Below the pieces are notes generated by a model. That model saw nothing but the letters and a program-made list of their open reading frames with translations, was not told where the DNA came from and ran no database searches. 64,000 nt of DNA from Sistotremastrum niveocremeum HHB9708. Lineage: Eukaryota > Basidiomycota > Agaricomycetes > Sistotremastrales > Sistotremastraceae. The position numbers and the translations under genes were made by a program. Below, piece after piece: positions 13,073-24,400 of the stretch; position 1 is the first letter of the stretch; every line of letters starts with the position of its first letter. The stretch covers positions 496,001 through 560,000 of the forward strand of contig KV419407.1 in NCBI GenBank assembly GCA_001630475.1, read 5' to 3'.

Positions 13073-14740
13073 CTACAAAAATTCCACAACCCACAACCCT
13101 TTGGCGTCCAGAAAGCATAGCGTACCCTCCGCATCGTCCCAGTCCAAGAACCTAGCACTCAAAATATCCATGTATCCTTGAATCTGAATTTCTTTCGGTT
13201 CCCCCAAGTGCGTCGTCAAACCCATTAGTTTCCTACATTGGTCGTGTTCTTCAATCCAGATAGGCCGACTTCCATATCGACCAAGACAAAAAGTGAATAG
13301 GATTCCGTGTTCGGGGTCCCTAGGAAAACGGCTGCCATGTTTATGCCATAAATATTGAACGGGAAGACTAGTTTGGAGAGTCTCCGTATCGGGAAATGGA
13401 TCAAATGTCCGGACTATAACTTTGTGCTGGCCTGTGTTGTCTCCGATGTGCGACACACCGAGTATTGAAAGCTTTCGTGAGCCGGTGGGTGCATCGGGAT
13501 TGCGCCATAATTTGGAGAAACGAGTTTGATACATCCCCTCTTCTTCGTTGTCAGGTTGCAATTGCTCACCGCCAGTATGTATAACGGTGGGCTGGAATGA
13601 GACTTGGGGAGCGGCAACATTGTGAAAAATAGGATAGAGAACATCCGGAACGCGGAATACACAGACAGCGGGAAGATCGCGGCGTTCTTCATGAAGGATA
13701 ATTCTTTGGTCAAGGACTTGCATTGTCGGCCAGCTCCAGAACTGCTCGATGTCGATGGTGAGTGACAAAGCCAATAACCGCCAGAAATACTTACGCCAAT
13801 CACTTCGACAGGTATTTGAACCATGGCAGCTGTTTTGTTTTGCCAATTCATGATGCAAACGATGAATGTGGCGAGAGGCTGGGGTATGGGTTGCTGGTCA
13901 AGTTCGCAGGAGTACGCCGCCACAATATCGCCTTCGATGGACACGATATAAAACGGCATTTGCCAACATGTCTCCGCGACAGGGACAAACCGAGCTCCTT
14001 CTCCAGGGACGTCTGTGTCGTCTAGAATCTCGATTCGAACAGCATATAGTCGGTGTGTAGGGTATCTAGAATAGGATTAGGCTGGCTATCTATGCTAGTC
14101 TGTGCTAGATTACTCACATCTGATTCTCGATTTGGTAGTGATGTTCAATGCTAACCGCAAGCATGAAGTGAAGACCCTGATCTGCATGGCAAACATCGAC
14201 GTCAAGGCTTTCAAGCTTGACGCCGCCATGATGCCATTGGCTGAGCAAGATGCCGGTTCTCACATCCCAGCATGCGAGTCCGCCGTTGTTGGTGACGGTA
14301 AGCACCTGCTTTGCCCCTGGCAAGAGCCTCAACATGGAAACCTTTTCATTCTTGGTCTCGGGAAACTCGAGAAGACGTGGCTGCCTTGCTGGTTTTGTAA
14401 CTTTCGATCGCCAGGAACGGTCGAGGATGAGGCTTCTAAGGGCTACGTCTCTGAGTTCCAATGTCTGCAGTGACGAATGGGGACGTAGGGGTGGGTAGGG
14501 TAAGGGTAGTTCTTTGCCCAGAGTAGCGGTTACAGACAGCCATATCGCTCTGCTGGACCTGATGAGTGTCCTGAGATGTCTGGAGACCTGAACGAGATGA
14601 GCGTCAGCAAGCAAGCAAATGCGGATACGTCCAAGCGTCGACTGTACCTGTTCAACTGCAAATATGTCCTGCAGTTCCAAGTAGCCAAACAGCTCGAATA
14701 GAATGTCGCTCGGAAGATTGTTAAAACGGATGGTCGACAT
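13073..14740 (-). CDS. F-box protein inside the mating region
   Basis: Minus-strand gene between MIP and the homeodomain genes. The start at 14740 opens with an F-box (FNNLPSDILFELFGYLELQD then IFAVEQV), expected to bind Skp1 and recruit targets to an SCF ubiquitin ligase. A region with WD-like flavour (LRLLPGAKQVLTVTNNGGLA then CWDVRTG) follows and continues through exons at about 13800-14060 and 13073-13790. F-box proteins of this build are abundant in agaricomycetes. The MIP-facing 3' end lies 141 bases from the MIP stop, so the two converge. Its 5' end and upstream DNA exist in a second, degraded copy at 16690-17220. Reading frame appears intact. The target is unknown. Confidence 0.75.
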
Positions 14741-15083
14741 AGTTTCAAGTCAAGTGTCAGCCAGATCTCGGATTTCGCGCGTCCATGACCATCGAAATGC
14801 CAATGGGAACTTATTGCGTGCTGAGAAGCCAACCCAGCGTCCAAAATCAACGGAAAAACGGAACCCGCTCCAGCTCAGCATACACATCGATTATACCACT
14901 TTCCCATATATATGCATGCTTTAAAAAATACAGAAATAATCGCATAGGGGTTTCCCGAAAGAATGTTACAGATTGGTCTCCGTCATTACCCAATCGAGAT
15001 AATGATATTCAGGATTCGAATTTATCCCTTAGATAATGATATTGATAGTGCTATATCTCCTCCTGTGCAATCGGTGGTGACTC
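14741..15083. repeat. F-box promoter region, first copy of a duplicated segment
   Basis: Spacer between the F-box start and the solo HD2 stop. Together with the F-box first exon, it aligns by eye with 16700-17220. Shared landmarks in the same order and orientation are gtcgacat at the start codon, gctgagaagccaac, and further out gctatat followed by cctgtgcaat. The match is imperfect (substitutions and small gaps), so the duplication is not recent. Confidence 0.7.
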
Positions 15084-16554
15084 TCAATGATGTGCTATCA
15101 CTCGACGCCGCCTGGCTCCAGTTGAGCGGTGACGGCCACTGCGCTGAGTCGCTCCAAGTGCCAACCCCTTAAAGGAATGGAACAACGACTTGTAGTCCTG
15201 CTTTGTCGGAACGTAAGAAGAGGGGTTGTGCACGCCAGTTCGTTTCCAAAGCGTTTGAGGGAACGAGAACAGCTGTTTGTCATCCACGGTGGATCTCGTG
15301 GCGCTCGAGAATGGGCGATCCTCGACGTCAAATGGCATATAAACGCTCGGATAGGGACGATTTATTGGATTATCGTCATTGGGACCGAGAGGATTGAATA
15401 TATCCAAGAACGTCGAGGAATCCGTCGAAAAGGCAACAGGGGGTGTATCAGCAGGCACGTCGATAATCTTTTCGAAATAGGATCTATCCGTCCTGGTCTC
15501 CTGATTCAAGAGAATGGGAAGACGTTGATCGCCCGAGCCAGCCGCGGGCTCCATCGAGGTGTCTTTGACTTCCTTGGCGAATGGGTGAGATGTGGCCTCG
15601 GAGAGCGAGGTCCGGCCATCCTCGTCGTGAGTTTCTGGCGCCACCTTTGGCTCTTTCCCCGTACTCAGGCTGGGTGAAGTACCAAGCGACTGACGACCGT
15701 TGGGTGGATCGGTCTGACCATCAGGGAGCTTGACATATCTTTCATCACGACGTCTGGATGCAAGTAAGTGATTTCTTAGCCAAGGTGTTTTTCCCAAACG
15801 ATAACGACGATTCTGGAACTACAAGGATAAAGTCAGTATGACCCGAGATTCTCGCAGGCATATTGCGAGAATAGTACCCAAGAATGAACCTGGGCAAAGG
15901 TCAAGCCAGTCGTATTCGCGAGATTTCTCTTTTCAAGTTTGTTCGGATACGGGTTCTGTTGGAAAGATGCAGAAAGTACGGCACTCGTTTGCACACCCTG
16001 GTGGACTGCTCAATTTTTACATGGAGGTGCAAGGATTGCGCACTTACTAAACTCTTCCCCCTTCGCGGGGGACGATTCGTGACCGTTTCTTCATTGGTAG
16101 GAGGGATAGCTTCATGAACCAAGCGTTCTGGTTCCGAATTTGATTTTGGCTCTACCTTGATTGATTCGGCTTGGATGTCACCAGATGCCTCTGCCAAAGT
16201 GCATTGTTCTAACAAGGGCTCTTGGGAGTCAAGACGGCTTGTTGTAACAGCAGGTTCTTTATTCCTGGTTATCTGCATATCAACCGCCTGTAAAAACACC
16301 TTGTAAACTGAACGGAGCTCGTTCGCGTTGGACGATGACAAGCCAGTTTCCACAAGGCTCTGATACAAGCATTCGGTGGATGGGAGACCAAATCGGGAGG
16401 CAAGTGCTGGTGCGAGATAGTTTTCAGAAATAATCAAAGATGAACCTTGAGATGCTGCATCGGAGGAATGTTTAGGAAGGAGGTTGGGTATGGTTAGAGG
16501 CATACTAGAAGTAGACCAGTCCAAGAAATAAGCGCGAAGTAGATTGCTGAGCAC
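15084..16554 (-). CDS. Homeodomain HD2-type mating protein, solo copy
   Basis: HD2-class homeodomain transcription factor. Predicted exons: 16048-16554, 15878-15997 and 15084-15818, with a 50-base intron before the homeodomain core and a 59-base intron between Trp48 and FQN. Joined, the homeodomain reads FQQNPYPNKLEKRNLANTTG, then LTFAQVHSW and FQNRRYR. Trp48, Phe49, Asn51 and Arg53 are all present, so DNA binding looks possible. The N-terminal about 140 residues should be the specificity and dimerisation part (RFGLPSTECLYQSLVETGLS). The C-terminal 245 residues are Ser/Pro/Thr-rich with a basic RRRR near the end. Start may be 16554 or the next Met at 16503. It has no divergent HD1 partner on either side, unlike the next pair. 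Confidence 0.85.
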
Positions 16555-16689
16555 CGAACCCCAGTCTTGTTCTCTAGATATCCAACCTGCGACCGATCGG
16601 GCATTATACTAGCACAAGGTCTGTCCACTGTCGTACAGGTCTTCCCACGCAAAAAAAAGCAAGGTGAGAAGGGTATCGAGGGCCGTTCG

Positions 16690-17110
16690 TTTGAGAGCCG
16701 TAGGACCGCTGTGCCAAGCATAATAAGTGAGCTGAAGTGTCTGGGGACCTGAAGGAGGCACCGTCGGTCAGCATCAGCAAATTTATTAAGCGCAGGAGAT
16801 TATGCAGATTCGTCCAGGCGTCGACCGGTACCTGTGCAACTGCTATCTACTCAGGTTCCAAGTCTTGGATACTAGCTTGAAGAGATTGTCACTTGAGAAT
16901 TGTTCAAACGGACGGTCGACATATATAGTTACGAGTCAAGTGTTGATCAGGTCTCAGATTTCGCGCTTCCATGTTTCCATATAGGGGCCTAGTACCGTCT
17001 AATACACCACCACTACCGTGATCATCGAAATGCCACTGGGAACTGATTGCGTGCTGAGAAGCCAACCTAGCGTCCAAGACCAACGGAAGAACGGAACCCA
17101 CTGCGGATAT
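16690..17110 (-). pseudogene. Decayed partial copy of the F-box gene 5' end
   Basis: This stretch resembles the first two exons, first intron and upstream DNA of the F-box gene at 14740. The copied start codon lies at 16920-16922 and opens MSTVRLNN, against MSTIRFNN in the intact gene. The F-box region then contains a stop after about 14 codons and small length changes, so no F-box is made. The match continues through the copied intron (tctggggacctgaa at 16739, tctggagacctgaa at 14579) and the gtcgacg segment. No further 3' part of the F-box gene is present. It lies between the two HD2 genes, on the same strand as both, which points to duplication of a block rather than independent insertion. 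Confidence 0.75.
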
Positions 17111-17388
17111 CTTCCCTATAGTATCTTCAATTTTCGAAAATTACGACTCAAAGGAACAACTTGCAAAGGGATGTCAATATGCATGTTGCTATATTTATGC
17201 CTGTGCAATTAGGTGGCGGGTCCTTTTCAGAAGTCTTCTGATAAGGACAACTATATTAATAATTCTGATCCACCATTCCAATCACGTCTCTGCAACTCTG
17301 GGACGTATACTACAAACAATAATATGCTAATAATGATAATAGTGAACAAGATATCACGGTCTACGCGACGAACCTGAAAAGAGGCCGC
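17111..17388. repeat. Outer part of the duplicated spacer
   Basis: AT-rich non-coding DNA next to the HD2 stop at 17389. The element gctatat followed by cctgtgcaat at about 17190-17210 matches about 15050-15072, near the solo HD2 stop. This suggests that the duplicated block reaches to, or through, the HD2 gene. The stretch at 17310-17345 is simple AT-rich sequence with repeated taat. Confidence 0.55.
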
Positions 17389-19056
17389 CTAATGCGTTGA
17401 TCTACGCCGTTTAGACGGACGGTCATCAAACAACTTCACTGGGGTGAACGAATCAACCGAATGTGAATGTGAAATCAGAGTGGGGGAGGAAGGCTGAGAT
17501 TCTAGACTTTCTTCGGACGAAGAGGCCGACAATTGTCGAGCTCCCAGATATTGATTTGGCAATGGAGAAATCCGCCTGTGCAATGGCGTGCGCCACTCGC
17601 GACTCGATTGCGGATTAACCTCGTCTGGCGAGGAGGAAGAATCTGATAGCTGATCCACACTGCGTTTGCGCGATCGGCGTGAATCACGTGCGTACCTAGC
17701 CCGCGATCTCAAACGCAATGCAGACAAAGGCTTTAACAAGCTGTCGACGTCGTCTGCAAATGGCGATAACGAAGCGTGCCCTGATGGTCCGTTTCGTCTC
17801 CATATCGGCTCAGGGAAGACATAGTCATCGATGTCGCTCTCAATTTCTGCTGATGAACGGGGCCAATAAGCCAGTGGGAACGTTCTTTGCTCGCGAGGCG
17901 CGTGGTTATCAGCAAACTGTATATGTGATCCGAGAGGATCAAATATACTTAGAATATCCTGGCAATGCCCAAGACGAGTAAATGGGTGCGACATAGCATC
18001 CGAAGGAAATGGAAAACAGGATAGCGACGAGGGTGTTACCCGGGAGGGAGAGGATGGGGACTCGAAGGGCAAAAGAAGGGAAGATGATCCTATGGGGGGT
18101 TCCACGGGGTCTTCTGCAACGTCTGAGTATTCTTCCTCGTCCCACGAATACTCGTCCATTGAGTCATCTATCTCAAATAAGACAGGCCGGGCCTTGTCTT
18201 TAGGTGCGCCGTACCATGAGTCGATTGGCAAAAAATCTGCCAAGCGAGGATTATATGAATGCAGCGTTTTCAAAGTTCCATGGATAAGGGTGTGCATCTC
18301 CTCCTTCGTGGCCGACATATGCGAGCGTCGTATAGGTTTCCCTTCCTGAAAAGCACGTGTACGACGATAACGGGCATTTTGGAACTAGAAAATCAATCAA
18401 TCAATGCACTTGGCACGATCAGTCGAGACACGTACCCAAACATGGATCTGCTTGTAAGAAACGCCTATGAGACTGGCGAGACATTCCTTGTCTTCTCGGC
18501 AAGGTAAAGGAGATAAGGAAAATGCGTGGTCGAGCAGTGGCGCCGCTAACTTCTGAAGGAAGAATCAGTGCTCTGAAAGATCGAAGATTTGGGAGGAAAA
18601 CACAACCATCATATTTGAAGTTTGAGACGCTCTCCCATGAGGCAGGCGAAGATCAACACAGAATCTTGACTTTGCGTCTCCAACAAATTTTCTCCTAGCA
18701 GCTTTCAACGTCTGGGCGTACATATCGCATGCACGCTTGGTGAGAGCTCCAATTATGTCGAGACTCCGCGATGAACGAGATGTGGAAGTCAGATCACATG
18801 CGGCGTTTTTGACGTGATCAAACAAAGCTTCTCTCAGATCTGTGGCCTCTCGTATGAAAATGTTTGACAATTCGAGGGCTACGCTTTCAGGCGTTCCATA
18901 ACTCATGAGATGAGCAGTGATGTGCTTTGGCATGGGTAGGGGATTTGTTCGCATATCGTGAATTGAAGCAATTGAATCCTTGCGATGTGGTATAAGAGCA
19001 GAGGTTTTCTCGAAGAGTATGCTGGCCTCTTCGATAATCCTGTCACAAGCGTTCAT
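17389..19056 (-). CDS. Homeodomain HD2 mating-type protein of the divergent pair
   Basis: HD2-class transcription factor that should dimerise with HD1 from a compatible nucleus. Predicted exons 18658-19056, 18436-18552 and 17389-18384. The homeodomain reads KLAAPLLDHAFSLSPLPCRE, DKECLASLIGVSYKQIHVW, then FQNARYRRTR after an intron at the Trp48/Phe49 junction. Asn51 and Arg53 are kept; position 52 is Ala. Frame is continuous through a 105-base intron whose donor is the least certain call; without it a TGA interrupts. The N-terminal 133 residues are the variable recognition region. The 300-residue tail is acidic and Ser/Pro-rich with bipartite basic clusters (RRSRKRS, SKRRRS). It is transcribed away from HD1 across 163 bases. 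Confidence 0.88.
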
Positions 19057-19219
19057 GGGGGGCGAGAAGACGGGGTATTTGTCCTTGTTGATAACTTGGG
19101 GTCGACTACTGTTCTTTGTGACCGATGGCTATTGTGCCCCGAAAAGGCAAGAGAAGGCCTGGAAATTTAAGTTCCGACAAGACTTCATTCTTTCACCCAC
19201 TTGTCAACGCTCCTTCAAA
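19057..19219. promoter_or_regulatory. Shared divergent promoter of the HD2/HD1 pair
   Basis: 163 bases between the two start codons. Compact divergent promoters of this kind are usual for HD pairs, where the HD1/HD2 dimer may feed back. A pyrimidine-rich stretch (cattctttcacccac) precedes the HD1 start. No known operator was identified with confidence. Confidence 0.6.
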
Positions 19220-21056
19220 ATGGAGTCCTTGAACGAAAACATCCGCCATCGCCTACTCTCGATTGAACGACAATTCCTCACTGTCTCTCTTTTGGATGAA
19301 CCTATGCTTGAGCAATTTCACACAAAATGGACCTCTCTGTGGCTTGAGTTCAGCTCGGCGCTCGACAAGGGGTGTTTGGACATCGACGTTGTCAGATTGG
19401 CGCATAACGTTGCAACGTCCGTGAAGATAATATCCACCGAATATTTGAAGGTGTCAAAGAACTGTCGGGATATGCGGACACGGCACATGCAGTCGGTCCG
19501 CCGAATTCTCGAGGAGGAGGAGGCCATAAATCATTCTAATCGGCGGCCACCCAATTCAGCCTCAATGGCCGCTCTACCCAGGGCTGTTCAGATCGCCGCC
19601 GCCGACTTCCTACTGTCCCACATACATCACCCTTTTCCAACCCATTCAGAGCTGGAGGCTCTTGCACCAGATCACCCAATTGAGCAAATTTCTGCTTGGT
19701 TTACGTCGGCACGTCGACGATTGGGGTATTCTCGCCTCGCCAAAAAATACTGTCAAGGAGACCGCAGGGTTCTTCGTCGATACCTTAGTCATGTACTTGC
19801 CGGCGCACCCGCCGTCGAACTATCTCTGGAAGCAGAAAAGGCCATTCAAAGGTTGAAGCAGGACGCGGCGGGCTTGATGCGCGAAGTCAGGTGAGGCAAA
19901 ATTTCTAACGTCTTGGTACATTGGAGTCCGTTTCTCATGAATTCAATCTTAGGAACCTCGAGCCAGAGCCAGAGTGCTCAAGACACCTGTATTCACCCCA
20001 ACCGGCAACCTGCAAATCGGTGTCGGGAAGTCATCATTTTTCTTACCCAGGAGTGGGGTTGCGTGGATTGCGGTCTGCTTCGTCGCAGTCCTTCGACTCA
20101 GACGCGACAGTGGTGTCGAGTAGTCGTTCTGTTTCTTCATCCTCGAGCAGTGCTACGCTTACCGACCCAACAATCAGCGAAAGGTGAGGGTATTCCGCCC
20201 CATCTTTCTGTTTCCGGCCATACTTATCAGTTGTAGTAGTTCTTCCTCAAACATTGAAGACAATGTAATGGACCCAGAAAGGATTGCAAGTCCTAAAAGC
20301 CGTAAGCGTAAGCGCGAGGCGATTCCGGAGCCACAACCGTCGCCGAAAAGACACCGTACGCTCTCCCACCGAAGACATGGTAGAACTCGTCATCGCGGGG
20401 GTCATGAACACGACACACAAGAAACGTCATGGGTTCAGCCACTCAACCATGATAGTGCTGAACATTCCACATCGGAGCATCACTTATTTCCCGCCCCGAT
20501 CTCTTCTCCTACCCATGCGTCGTCTTTAGAATTTCTTGGACCGACGCCACCTCTAAGTGATGAGGCGTTCCAAGATATACTGCAACAATTTAGAGCTGAT
20601 TGGTCGACGGAGCCTGGTCTCGGCCTTACCCCCGAGTTGTCTCGACTCGAAGGCGAGATCACTCCGAATGTTTGGACGATACCAAAAAATGGGTTTGACG
20701 AGTTTGAATCACTTTTCGCTTGGTCAGGCGAGTTGGCCCCACCCATTGTTTCAACGCGAGACATGGATCACGATAGCGCCCCCCTTCCCTTCTTCTATTC
20801 AGGAGGCCAGAGCGTGGTTGAAGATTGGTTTTCGCGCATTCCGTCCGAAACTGATGTAATGGTGGACGACTCATCACCCAACGGTTCTTCATCCGTCCAG
20901 ACAACGCCGTCCACATCTCCGTGCACCATCCCAAGCTCTTTTGTCTCTCCACCACTTCCTATAGATCAGGCAAACAAACGAGCTCAACTTCTTGCTGAAC
21001 TTGAGAAAAAGCGCGAAGAAATGAAACATCTGGAGCTTGAATTGGCATATGCGTAG
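19220..21056 (+). CDS. Homeodomain HD1 mating-type protein
   Basis: HD1-class (TALE-like) homeodomain protein. Exons 19220-19890, 19953-20183 and 20231-21056. The N-terminal about 110 residues form the variable helical recognition region. The homeodomain spans about residues 118-180: RAVQIAAADFLLSHIHHPFP, a loop, then IEQISAWFTSARRRLGYSRL. Trp48, Phe49 and Arg53 are present but position 51 is Ser where Asn is nearly universal. A strong bipartite nuclear signal follows (KSRKRKREAIPEPQPSPKRH), consistent with HD1 being the partner that carries the dimer into the nucleus. The tail is Ser-rich, acidic and probably activating, ending in a short coiled coil (LLAELEKKREEMKHLELELA). Frame is fully open. 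Confidence 0.92.
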
Positions 21057-21493
21057 ACACGCGTAGGACAGTCACTTAGGACTGTTCCATATCATCTGAA
21101 ATTAATCTCCCAAATTATCAAAGCGCTCCATTTCATTATATAAACACTGTCTTCGTGTTCTATAATGAATACATTGTGTATCGTATCTGCGTTCGTGTTG
21201 TCTGAAGTCCTTCCTCCATTTGGCTGACTCTTTTGGTTCTGCGTAGCACCTCAGAAGTGCCTCCTCGATAACAGCGGGTATAGGTTCGATTACAATTGCA
21301 TGCCATACTGAAGCCAGGGATGCTCCTTGCATGTGTATACATATACAATATACCGAACACGTTTAAACAACATGGGTGTGCGGACGCATGTATTAAAGAA
21401 AGACAAAATCAGTAGACTGACAACTGTTTATGTGATCGAAGAGCTGAGAACTATAGCAGGGACAGAATTGAGAACACGGGATACAACGTCAAC
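21057..21493. other. Convergent 3' spacer HD1 / glycogenin
   Basis: 437 bases between two converging genes. AT-rich; it should hold both polyadenylation regions. Nothing else seen. Confidence 0.4.
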
Positions 21494-24400
21494 TCAGTTA
21501 GGAGGACTCGACGGCTGACTGTTGGAATCCCAAGAACCCATCCTAAGGAATCGAGCAAGAACCTCCTCGGAAGTACGTTTGAAAACGTCTACCCCACGAG
21601 CAGGATCCCATACTCGAGCAGCGGGGCGCTTCGGCGACAATGGTTGCAACACAATCCCAGGGCCGAGGGCTGGTAGGCCGGATCTGAGAAGTGATTGACC
21701 TTCGGGGGGTGAGATAGGTCCAATGGATGATTGTTGTGAGAGCACTGTATCGTCGGAAGAAAGGCGAGGAACAGGAGCAATTATTGAGCTCGTATTTGAG
21801 GCCGTGCTGGATGAAGCGGAGAGGTTCGGCGTTGTATCTAGTGCATCTCGAGAGGTTGCAGCAGATATAGTGCTAACCGACGGGTTCGTTCCTATAAGTG
21901 GCTCCGTCATCTCTATGCGCGATAGCACTGAAGTAGGAGCGCTGGCGAGTTGTGATGCTCTAGCCGCACTGCTCTTCAAGATATCAGGTGCCTCAACAGC
22001 ACTTGGTGTTCCGACCATCGCATCTCGTTCCTTCTGGAACGAAGTGGGACCAGCATTCATCGTGAGATGCATAGGAATGTTTCTATTTCGAACAGCCTTG
22101 ACGGACGATGAAGTACTGGAAGTAGACGTTTTCGCCGACCTTGCACTCGAAGGCGGCGTTATCTGTGCTGGCGGCGGGGGCGGCGGGGTGGCGTCGACAG
22201 GCTTGGAGACCTGGACTCCTCGATCTCGAGTAGGTGTCTTGACGGTCTGTACACCCTGAGTCCGATATATCTTACCAGTGGCTTTGTCCCTAGTCTGGGA
22301 ACTTCCACTCACCCGCCTTGCTCTCTTCAGAGATTCCGCGCTCCCCGCCAACGAAGTATCGCCACTTGACACACTCTTCGGAGTCTCTTCTTCGTCATCG
22401 ATGAATTCATCTCCTTCGTCCTCATCGTCGCCTTCTTGACTGTTTGTCTCAACCCTTTCCTCCCATGTTTTGTACCCGGGTGGTCGTCCTGCACTATATC
22501 TCCGACCACCTCGACGCGACTGCGGAGGAGTCTGCAGTTCTATTGGAACCGGAGCAGGAGTCGGGCGTTGTAGACGTGATGCATATCGTTGGATACTTGG
22601 CACACTATCCCAGGCATTTCTAAAGGAACCCGAACTGGGGAACCCAGCTGGAGGACTTTGTTGAGGACTTGCCGTCTGCACATGTAAAACAGGTTTAGGC
22701 GCAGGTGCCGGAGGTGGAGAAGGGGGCTTCGGAACGATGAAATTCGAAACTGCCTCAGGAGGGGGTGAGTCCGCTTTTGGGAAGACGCGAGCGGGTGCAT
22801 GTCGAGGTTTCGTCTCCCAAGGGAAGACCTGGCTTACACGAGAACGGTCTGGCTGCGGGTCGTTGTCATTTCGCGGAGGAGAATGATGTCCATGTGATGC
22901 ATGGTGGTGATGTCTGTGAGGCTGATGGGTGACATTGGAATAATGACCTTCCCGAAGCAGGTGCTCCGGGATTCGAGAAGGAGGCGGAGCAACGAAGAAC
23001 CCTGCAGAATCCGTGGCAGTTGTAGCACTTTCGGGCTTGCCTGGTTCCTGTTCGTGTTTACGGTGTGACTGATCCCAAACATTAGCGAAATGTTGAGTCC
23101 CTTGGAAGGCATCAGACGGAGGGGGATTCGACGGGGGAGGATCAACGGCAGCGTTCCAAATTAAGAGAGGCGGAGATATGGGTCGAGGAGGAGGTTCGTG
23201 ACGATGTTCTTGGCGATGTTCTGGCGCGGGTTCATGATGCTGCGACTGTCTCAAAGGAGTAGGGGCAAAGATGGAACTGGTGCGTGAAGGCGTCGGAGAA
23301 GGTGTAGCAGGAGGAAGTGAATGCGTTCGAAGCAGAGGCGCAGGGGGCACTTCTGCGGGTCCAGGAGTAGGCAGGGTATCCATCCGAACGGGCGTCGATG
23401 ATCCGCCCACTACACTTCGGACAGGGAGCCGCAGGGGGGTGCTAGGAACTGCTCTTGGAGTATCAGAATTATCATCGTCGGGTTCTCCATCTGGCCCTGT
23501 ATGCGTCTGAGTTTCAGGTTCTGGTGCAGGAGGAGGGGTGGGTATTCTAGGTCTCATCAAATCAAATCGACCTTCCAGTGGCAAACTATAATATTGTCCT
23601 TCTCCAGACTCCTGTGTTGTGTGCGAAGGCGGGGTATATGCAGGAGCATGATGGGTAGTTGGTGGATCTGGAGCGCTGTAACCATGAACGGGACTTCTGG
23701 GAAGGGGGATTGCTTCGGGCGGAGCCAAGGACTGATAGACTGGCATGGGTGAAGTAACGCTGGCAATCCCTGTCAAGGCAGCTTGACGAAGCTCATCTAA
23801 ACCCATAGGTTGATTGGAGCTGCTGCTAGATCCGGGACCTGAATCCCAAGCAGCCTGATACTTCTGCACTTGGAAAGTTTCTTGGGCGGGAGGTGGACCT
23901 TCCGAGCGATAGTGTCCGTCATAGACTCCATACCAACGGTCCACCAAATCATTATAAGCATAAGACGACTGCTGTTGCTGCTGCTCGGATTGAGGAGCAG
24001 TTGACGGCTCTGAAGTAGAAGTCGAGGATGATTCTCGATAGGGTAAGGAAGACCATGGCTTATTAGGACCTATAAAGTGTATTGCCTTGATCTGGGAGCC
24101 GAAACGGGTATATGCTGGAGCGTAACTGGCGCCCGGATCAGACGAAGGAGGTGGCACGGAACTTAAAATACTCACGTGTACGCCGCAGTGGGTGTTGTGT
24201 TATATGTGAAACTTAAACGGTGCCAATTCGACCCTCGCCATTCATTCAGCACACCTTGGTCACCGCCATCCCAACTGCCTTTGGAACGGACAAGGGACAT
24301 TATGTCCTGGAACTTGTCTTCTCCCGGTTCAAGAAGCATGACGCCAGAATTGAATATATCTGGCCAGCCAACGTCTGGGACGGCCGCGAATTCATGTCGC

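Noticed and set aside
15129-15677. 182-codon open frame on the plus strand
   Set aside because: Shadow of the solo HD2 last exon, which has the better-supported frame.
18565-18567. In-frame TGA in HD2, read at first as a disrupted gene
   Set aside because: It falls in a predicted intron; with the intron removed the homeodomain is complete and in phase.
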